Shown here piece by piece: positions 56,231 through 64,000 of a stretch of 64,000 nucleotides of DNA. The notes under the pieces are model-generated. The model was given only the letters and a program-made list of their open reading frames with translations, had not been told where the DNA came from and ran no database searches. Source of the DNA: Bretschneidera sinensis (Eukaryota; Streptophyta; Magnoliopsida; Brassicales; Akaniaceae); the NCBI GenBank assembly GCA_023935145.1, contig CM043698.1:75948501-76012500 (forward strand), in the 5' to 3' direction. Every line of letters begins with the position of its first letter. Position 1 is the stretch's first letter. The position numbers and the translations under genes are program-made.

Positions 56231-59200
56231 GTGGCGAAGGCAGAAGCCAATGTTACTTCCACCTCAGGAGGAGATGATGTGTTGATATGTTCTTTGGAAA
56301 GCAATGAGGAGTTCTGGGTGTTAGATTCTAGAGCATCATTCCACGCTACTTCGCAGAAAGAATTCTTCGAGAGGTATGTCCTCGAAAACCTTGGAAATGT
56401 ATACCTTGGTGATGATCAACCTTGTGCTGTTATTGGTAAAGGAGTAGTGAAGATTAAGTTGAATGGGTCTATTTGGGAGCTGAAGGATGTCAAGTATATT
56501 CCTGACCTGAAAAAGAACTTAGTCTCAGTAGGGCAGTTGGCTAGCGAAGGCTACACTACGATCTTTCATGGTGATGACTGGAAGATTTCAAAGGGTGCAC
56601 TGACGGTTGCTTGGGGCAAAAAGAGTGGTACTCTTTACATGACAGCAGGGGCAGGAAACGAAAATCCCAATATGTGGCACAAGAGACTTGGCCACATGAG
56701 TGAGAAGGGGATGAAAATTATGCACTCAAAAAGGAAACTTCGAGGTCTACAGTCAGTTAAGATAGACATGTGCGAAGATTGCATACTTGGAAAGCATAAA
56801 AGGGTCAGCTTTCAGACAAGTGGCAAAACCCTAAAGAAGGAAAGACTAGAGCTCGTTCACTCTGATGTTTGGGGACCAACGACCATTTCATCCATTGGTG
56901 GGAAGCACTACTTCGTGACTTTCATTGATGATCACTCTCGAAAGGTATGGTTTAAATTTCTAGAGAATAAGTCTGAAGTGTTTGAGGCTTTCAGGAGATG
57001 GAAAGCTATGGTTGAAAATGAGACAAGTCTGAAGATTAAAAAGCTTAGAACCGACAATAGTGGTGAATATGAAGACACCAGACTCAAGAAGTTCTGTTAT
57101 GAGCACGAGATCAGAATAGAGAGAACCGTGCCGGGTACGCCTCAACACAATGGTGTAGCTGAGCGTATGAACCGAACGTTGACAGAAAGAGCCAGAAGCA
57201 TTCGTATACAGTCAGGTCTACTGAACCAGTTATGGGCAGAAGTAGTCAACACAACAACTTACTTGATAAACCGAGGCCCATTGGTTCCATTGGAGCATAG
57301 AATACCAGATGAGGTATGGAGCGGAAAAGAGGTAAAACTATCACATCTAAAAGTTTTCGGTTGTGTAGCATATGTGCATATAAGTGATCAAGGCAGGAAT
57401 AAGCTTGATCCCAAATCCAAGAAATGCACCTTCATCGGCTATAGCGAGGATGAGTTTGGCTACCGCATTTGGGATGAAGAAAACAAGAAGATGATCCGCA
57501 GCAGAGATGTGATTTTCAACGAAAGAGTGATGTACAAGGACAGGCATAAAACCGACGCCAACGACTCAAAGCAGAGTAGACCAATATTTGCAGATGCAAA
57601 TGTAGATGATGTCCCAGATAATCCTGTGACGAAGCCAACTGTAGCAAGTCCTCAGCTAGAGGAACTCGTTGGACAGAGCAGTGCACAGCAGTCCGACACA
57701 CCGTAGCCTCCTACTCAAACTCTTGTATTGAGAAGGTCTTTTCGGCCTCATGTGCCAAACAGGAGATACATGAATTATTTGCTACTGACTGATGGAGGCG
57801 AGCTTGAATACTATGATGAAGTCAGTCAGACTGGAGATGCTAGCGGGTGGGAGCATACCATGAAAAACGAGATGAATTCTCTGATCTCCAACCAGACATG
57901 GGAACTAGCTGAGTTACCTTTGGGGAAAAAGGCACTTCACAACAAATGGGTGTACCGGGTGAAAGAGGAACATGATGGTTCTAAGAGATACAAAGCCCGA
58001 CTAGTTGTCAAAGGATTCTAGCAGAAGGAAGGAGTTGACTACATCGACATTTTTGCTCTCGTTGTGAAGCTCAATACTATCAGATCAATGTTGAGTATTG
58101 TTGCCGTTGAAGATCTTTATCTTAAATAATTAGACGTGAACACCGCATTTCTTCACGGAGACTTAGATGAAGAGATATACATGCACCAGCCAGAAGGTTT
58201 CTCAGAAAAAAGGGAAAGAGAACATGGTGTGCAGACTTAAGAAGAGTTTATATGGCCTTAAACAAGCCCTAAGACAGTGGTATAGAAAGTTTGACGGCTT
58301 CATGCACAATGAACGTTTCCATAATTGCAATGCCGACCACTATTGTTACTTCAAAAGATATAGTTCCAGTTATATCATTTTACTACTTTATGTCGATGAC
58401 ATGTTAGTAGCAGGTTTAGATATGGATGATATTAGAAGCTTGAAGCAGCAATTATCAAAGGAGTTTGACATGAAGGACTTGGGTCCAGCAAAGAAGATCT
58501 TTGGAATGCAAATCACAAAAGATAAGCATAGAGGGATTTTACAATTATCTCAGGCAGATTACATCAACCGTGTTTTATAGAGATTCAACATGGTCAATGC
58601 CAAGCCAGTCAGCACACCCTTGGCAAGTCACTTTCGCTTATCCAAGGATCAATCCCCTCAGACGGAGGAAGAGAGAGATTTCATGGCTAAGGTTCCTTAC
58701 GCCTCAGCCATTAGGAGTTTGATGTACGCGATGGTTTGTATAAGACCAGACATTGGCCATGCAGTGGGAGTTGTTAGCAGGTTTATGTCAAATCCAGGGA
58801 AAGCTCATTGGGAAGCAGTAAAGTGGATTTTGAGGTATCTACAAGGCACCACAGAAAAGTGTTTGTACTTTGCAAAGGGTGAGTTAAAAGTACAAGGCTA
58901 CGTAGATGCAGACTTTGGAGGTGAAGTCGATCACCGAAGAAGCACCATCGGTTATATATTCATTGTTGGAATTACAGCTGTTAGTTGGATGTCGCAATTA
59001 CAGAAGATTGTCACTCTATCCACTACAGAGGCTGAGTATGTAGCAACAACTGAAGCCAGTAAGGAGATGATATGGCTTCAAGGTTTATTAACTGAGTTGG
59101 GATTCAAACAGGAGAAGAGTGTTATGCACAGTGATAGTTAGAATGCAATACACTTGGCGAAGAATTCAACATTTCATTCCAGAACCAAGCATATTGGACT

Positions 59201-59366
59201 TCATTATCACTTCATCAGATCTTTATTGGAAGATAAGGTGTTAATATTGGAGAAGATCCAAGGAAGTAAGAATCCAGCCGATATGTTGACAAAGACAGTG
59301 GCTATCGACAAACTTCAGTTGGCCTACAAGAGTAATAAGATCGAAAAGATCTGCTACATAGATTGA
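56231..59366 (+). pseudogene. pol of copia copy A
   Basis: Order: protease (VLDSRASFHA at 56321, usual DSGAS changed to DSRAS), integrase zinc domain (WHKRLGHM, CEDCILGKHKR), HSDVWGP, TDNSGEYED and the GTPQHNGVAERMNR block with catalytic Glu, RT with LLLYVDDMLVAG near 58382, and RNase H with DADFGG and STTEAEYVATTE. Stops: TAG at 57704, 58019, 58578 and 59139, and TAA at 58128. There is a one-base insertion near 58206. The TAG codons sit where relatives have Gln. Other catalytic words are well kept, so the death is fairly recent. Confidence 0.9.
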
Positions 59367-59406
59367 GGTGTGAAGACAGATTAAAATCAGTCTTCAAGTG
59401 AGAGAT

Positions 59407-59882
59407 TGTTAAACGTGGAGATAAAGGCTGCCAATATTAATGGTAAAGGCCATGTGATGGAGTTGCCAATATTAATGACAATGGCCATGTGCTGGAGTTG
59501 CCAATATTAATGGCAGAGGCCATGTGCTGGAGCTGCCAACATTAATGGTGAGCTGCCAATATTAATGGTGAGCTGCCATCATTAATGCAACCTGTTTTTG
59601 AAGCCTATAAATACTCCTTTAGCTTTCATTTGTAAGACACACCAAGTAGAGTATTAAAGAAAGCTTGAGAGGAAAGCTTAAGAGAAAAATACAATTGGGT
59701 GTGGGTTGTGAGTTGTAAGTGTTGTAAACACTTTGTATATTTTCTCCCTTTAGTAAAAACGATCTGCAGCAGGTCCGGAAACGTAGGCACATTTGGTTGA
59801 ACTCTGTTGTCAAATTTGTGTGTGTTATTTTCGCATTCTCACTAATATGGTTTATAAGGAAATTTGCATAATTTCCACAACA
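59407..59882 (+). repeat. LTR shared by copia copies A and B (476 bp)
   Basis: It is preceded by the purine-rich aagtgagagat. Its 5' third contains tandem tgccaatattaatgg-type units, three of about 35-36 bp with ggccatgtg(c/a)tggag and shorter 20-bp units with gtgagc. A TATA-like tataaata follows at 59606-59613. The edges tgttaaac and ccacaaca match LTR 54876-55273. Confidence 0.93.
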
Positions 59883-59884
59883 AC

Positions 59885-59896
59885 TGGTATCAGAGT
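59885..59896 (+). other. Primer binding site of copia copy B
   Basis: tggtatcagagt, one change from TGGTATCAGAGC. Confidence 0.9.
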
Positions 59897-60073
59897 GTTT
59901 GGTGGTGAATTCTGTCAATTTTCTGCGAGGTCACTATTCACATGAATAGTGAATTTTATAAATAGTGAAATTTTATCAGCGATACTGATTCATCGACAAC
60001 GATGTTCTAATACACGAAGGTTCTTAGGAATAGTTAGAAACAATCCCGATAAAGTCAGATTCGAGTTGGAGCG

Positions 60074-60860
60074 ATGGCAGCAGACGAAGGGAAGATGAAA
60101 CTCGAGAAGTTCGATGGTGCAGATTTCGGGTTCTGGAAAATGTAGATAGAGGATTATCTGTATCAAAGAAATTTGTATCAACCTCTCTCAGGAAAGAAGC
60201 CTGAAACTATGAAGGATGAAGACATAGCTCTTCTCGACAAACAAACCCTCGGAGTTATCCGATTGATATTATCCCGCAATGTTGCTTTCAACATAGCAAA
60301 AGAAAAGACCACAGTGGGTCTTATGGCAGCTCTCTCCAGTATGTATGAGAAGCCATCAGCCTCTAACAAAATTCATTTGATGAGGCAGTTATTCAAATTG
60401 CGGATGACAGAAGGCGCATCGGTAGCTTAACATCTCAATGAACTCAATACAGTCACAACCCAGTTGAGTTCAGTTGAAATTGATTAATACTTTTGTCTTC
60501 TCTACCAGAAAGTTGGAATGCTACTGTCACGGCTGTGAGTAGCTCGTTGGGAAGCAATAAGTTGAAATTTGATGATGTTCATGATCTGGTTCTCAGTGAA
60601 GAGATCCCATAGAGAGAGTCGGGTGAATCGATAACCTCTTCAGTTTTGGAGACAGAGTCAAGAGGTAGAAATTCAACTAGATGGAATAGACATGGAAAAT
60701 CGAACTATAGAGGTAGATCAAAGGACAGAAGGTCCAAATCCAGAAATTCAAATAATTCCCATAGCTCGAAGACCATCGAGTGTTGGAACTGCGGGAAGAC
60801 CGGACACTATAAAAATCAGTGCAACAGTGCACCGAAGGACCAGGTGGCGAAGGCAGAAGC
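60074..60860 (+). pseudogene. gag of copia copy B
   Basis: It has the same layout as copy A. Private lesions are TAG for Gln in the FWKMQ word near 60147 and TAA for Gln near 60427. The TAA/frameshift after EID (60482) is shared with copy A. The zinc knuckle CWNCGKTGHYKNQC (about 60781-60822) is intact here, whereas copy A has Arg for Gly. Confidence 0.88.
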
Positions 60861-63800
60861 AAATGTTACTTCCACCTCAGGAGGAGATGATGTGTTGATA
60901 TGCTCTTTGGAAAGCAATGAGGAGTCCTGGGTGTTAGACTCTAGAGCTTCATTCCATGCTATTTCGCAGAAAAATTCTTCGAGAGGTATGTCCTCGGAAA
61001 CCTTGGAAATATATACCTTGGTGATGATCAACCTTGTGCTGTTAGTGGTAAATGAGTAGTGAAGATTAAGTTGAACGGGTCTGTTTGGGAGCTGAAGGAT
61101 GTCAAGTATATTCCTGACCTGAAAAAGAACTTAATCTCAGTAGGGCAGTTGGCTAGCAAAGGCTACACTACGATCTTTCATGGTGATGACTGGAAGATTT
61201 CAAAGGGTGCATTGACGGTTGCTTGGGGCAAAAAGAGTGGTACTCTTTACATGACAGCAGGGGCAGGAAACGAAAATCCCAATATGTGGCATAAGAGACT
61301 TGGCTACATGAGTGAGAAGGGGATGAAAATTATGCACTCAAAAAGGAAACTTCGAGGCCTACAGTCAGTTAAGATAGACATGTGCGAAGATTGCATACTT
61401 GGAAAGCAGAAAAGGGTCTGCTTTCAGACAAGTGGCAAAACCCCGAAGAAGGAAAGACTAGAACTCGTTCACTCTGATGTTTGGGGACCAACGACCATTT
61501 CATCCATTGGTGGGAAGCACTACTTCGTGACTTTCAATGATGATCACTCTCGGAAGGTATGGTTTAAATTTCTAGAGAATAAGTCTGAAGTGTTTGAGGC
61601 TTGAACAGGTCTGAAGATTTAAAGCTTAGAACCGACAATGGTGGTGAATATGAAGACACTGGACTCAAGAAGTTCTGTTATGAGCACCAGATCAGAATAG
61701 AGAGAACCCTGCCGGGTACGCCTCAACACAATGGTGTAGCTGAGCGTATGAAACGAACGTTGACAGAAAGAGCCAGAAGCATTCGTATACAGTCAGGTCT
61801 ACTGAACCAGTTATGGGCAGAAGTAGTCAACACAATAACTTACTTGATAAACCGAGGCCCATCGGTTCCATTGGAGCATAGAATACCAGATGAGGTATGG
61901 AGTGGAAAAGAGGTAAAACTATCACATCTAAAAGTTTTCGGTTGTGTAGCATATGTGCATATAAGTGATCAAGGTAGGAATAAGCTTGATCCCAAATCCA
62001 AGAAATGCACCTTCATCGGTTATGGCGAGGATGAGTTTGGCTACCGCATTTGGGATGAAGAAAACAAGACGATGATCCGCAGCAGATATGTGATTTTCAA
62101 CGAAAATGTGATGTACAAGGACAGGCGTAAAACCGACGCCAACGACTCAAAGCAGAGTAGACCAGTATTTGCAGATGCAAATGTAGATGATGTCCCAGAT
62201 AATCCTGTGACGAAGCCAACTGTAGCAAGTCCTCAGCTAGAGGAACTCGTTGGACAGAGCAGTGCACAGCAGTCCGACACACCGTAGCCTCCTACTCAAA
62301 CTCTTGTATTGAGAAGGTCTTTTCGGCCTCATGTGCCAAACAGGAGATACATGAATTATTTGCTACTGACTGATGGAGGCGAGCTTGAATACTATGATGA
62401 AGTCAGTCAGACTGGAGATGCTAGCGGGTGGGAGCATACCATGAAAAACGAGATGAATTCTCTGATCTCCAACCAGACATGGGAACTAGCTGAGTTACCT
62501 TTGGGGAAGAAGGCATTTCACAACAAATGGGTGTACCGGGTGAAAGAGGAACATGATGGTTCTAAGAGATACAAAGCCCGACTAGTTGTCAAAGGATTCT
62601 AGCAGAAGGAAGGAGTTGACTACACCGGCATTTTTGCTCTCATTGTGAAGCTCAATACTATCAGATCAGTGTTGAGTATTGTTGCCGTTGAAGATCTTTA
62701 TCTTAAACAATTAGACGTGAAGACCGCATTTCTTCATAGAGACTTAGATGAGGAGATATACATGCACCAGCCAGAAGGTTTCTCAGAAAAAGGGAAAGAG
62801 AACATGGTGTGCAGACTTAAGAAGAGTTTATATGGCCTGAAATAAGCCCTAAGACAGTGGTATCGAAAGTTTGATGGCTTCATGCACAAGGATGGTTTCC
62901 GACTACTATTGCTACTTCAAAAGATATAGGTCCAGTTATATCATTTTATTACTTTATGTCGATGACATGTTAGTAGCTGGTTCAGATATGGATGATATTA
63001 GAAGCTTGAAGCAGCAATTATCAAAGGAGTTTGACATGAAGGACTTGGGTCCAGCAAAGAAGATCTTTGGAATGCAAATCACAAGAGATAAGCATAGAGG
63101 GATTTTACAATTATCTCAGGCAGAGTACATCAACCGTGTTTTATAGAGATTCAACATGGTCAATGCCAAGCTAGTCAACACACCCTTGGCAAGTCACTTT
63201 CGCTTATCCAAGGATCAGTCTCCTCAGACGAAGGAAGAGAGAGATTTCATGGCTAAGGTTCCTTACGCCTCAGCCATTAGGAGTTTGATGTACGCAATGG
63301 TTTGTATGAGACCAGACATTGGCCTTGCAGTGGTAGTTGTTAGCAGGTTTATGTCAAATCCATGGAAAGCTCATTGGGAAGCAGTAAAGTGGATTTTGAG
63401 GTATCTACAAGGCACCACAGAAAAGTGTTTGTACTTTGCAAAGGGTGAGTTAAAAGTATAAGGCTACGTAGATGCAGACTTTGGAGGTAAAGTCGATCAC
63501 TGAAGAAGGACCATCGGTTATACATTCACTGTTGGAATTACAATTGTTAGTTGGATGTCGCAATTACAGAAGATTATCACTCTATCCACTACAGAGGCTG
63601 AGTATGTAGCAATGACTGAAGCCAGTAAAGAGATGATATGGCTTCAATGTTTATTAACTGAGTTGGGATTCAAACAGGAGAAGAGTGTTATGCACAGTGA
63701 CAGTTAGAGTGCGATACACTTGGCGAAGAATTCAACATTTCATTCCAGAACCAAGCATATTGGATTTCATTATCACTTCATCAAATCTTTATTGGAAGAT

Positions 63801-63952
63801 GAGGTGTTAATATTGGAGAAGATCCAAGGAAGCAAGAATCCAGCCGATAGATTGACAAAGACAGTGGCTATCGATAAACTGAAGTTGTGTTCAAAGACAG
63901 TGGCTATCGACAAACTGAAGTTGTGTTCAACTTCAGTTGGCCTGCAAGAGTA
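60861..63952 (+). pseudogene. pol of copia copy B
   Basis: It has the same domains as copy A. The DSRAS protease change is shared, as are TAG codons at 62285, 62600, 63144 and 63705. Private damage: a one-base loss near 60972, TGA near 61056, a deletion of about 41 bp near 61606 removing part of the integrase core, TAA at 62842, a deletion of about 14 bp near 62898, TAA near 63461, TGA near 63501, and a 36-bp tandem duplication near 63853-63925 (aaagacagtggctatcga twice). The YVDD site is kept (about 62957). Confidence 0.9.
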
Positions 63953-64000
63953 ACAAGACCGGAAAGATCTGCTGCATAGATTGAGGTGTGAAGACAGATT

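Larger units (their letters stand above)
54876..59882 (+). mobile_element. Tnt1/Tork-like Ty1-copia, copy A, decayed
   Basis: It has LTR 54876-55273, priming site 55276-55287, one gag-pol frame 55461-59366 broken by stops and frameshifts, and LTR 59407-59882, all on the plus strand. LTR ends are TGTTAAA...CCACAACA. The right LTR is also the left LTR of copy B, giving an LTR-internal-LTR-internal tandem. Gag and pol wording fits the Tork/Tnt1 lineage. Confidence 0.92.
59407..64000 (+). mobile_element. Tnt1/Tork-like Ty1-copia, copy B, runs off the window
   Basis: It uses LTR 59407-59882 as its 5' LTR, has a priming site at 59885-59896, and a gag-pol body nearly identical to copy A. The window ends about 20-45 bp before the expected 3' LTR, judging from the matching gtgtgaagacagatt in copy A at 59369. 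It has more lesions than copy A. Confidence 0.9.

Noticed and set aside
58019..58021. TAG followed by CAG as a programmed readthrough signal in the Tnt1-like copia
   Set aside because: Only one of four shared TAG codons has a CAR-like context, and gag of the same copy is already frameshifted, so decay by C-to-T change is simpler.

Overview
The window is AT-rich plant nuclear DNA, almost certainly from a eudicot. It consists almost entirely of nested and decayed transposable elements. The grounds are: plant-type Ty1-copia and Ty3-gypsy elements primed by initiator Met-tRNA, a chromodomain gypsy of the Del/Tekay type, a SIRE-type copia with a third open reading frame, a plant hAT transposon, and a broken vacuolar sorting receptor (VSR) gene with spliceosomal introns. 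I see no intact host gene, no rRNA or tRNA gene, and no bacterial or organellar segment. The species cannot be named from this sequence.

Layout, left to right. 1-440: GC-rich LTR-like scrap. 441-8107: decayed minus-strand Del/Tekay gypsy whose 3' LTR is truncated. 8108-8900: LTR-like fragment interrupted by that gypsy. 9636-18852 plus 35917-36301: a large inverted repeat of unknown family. Its left arm is one forward copy; its right arm holds about five inverted tandem units of 1.35-1.63 kb. A miniature LTR element (12639-13783) lies in the first right-arm unit. A second gypsy, which appears non-coding (18853-35916), lies in the last unit. Inside that gypsy sits a young, apparently intact 10.4-kb SIRE-type copia (23565-33977) with a perfect 5-bp target duplication. 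36315-48928: an old, 5'-truncated plus-strand relative of the same copia, whose third ORF is split by a 5.0-kb hAT transposon (41276-46305). 49290-50420: fragment of a Tat-type gypsy. 51070-54281: a three-exon VSR pseudogene. 54876-64000: two dead Tnt1/Tork-like copia copies in tandem sharing one LTR, the second running off the window.

Only the young copia looks capable of function. Its gag, pol and ORF3 are all open, its LTRs differ by about three substitutions and one 2-bp indel, and its priming site and polypurine tract are intact. Gag and pol lie in the same frame, separated by one UAG codon. The protease active site lies between that UAG and the first pol Met, so readthrough is the simplest expression model; the same UAG is kept in the old relative.

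The most unusual signal is a set of perfect 12-bp palindromes (CCAGTCGACTGG), ten in each LTR upstream of the TATA box and eight more between pol and ORF3. They are spaced 21-22, 31, 42 or 53 bp apart, which are whole numbers of DNA helical turns. The old relative keeps a diverged version of these arrays at the same two places and with similar spacing.
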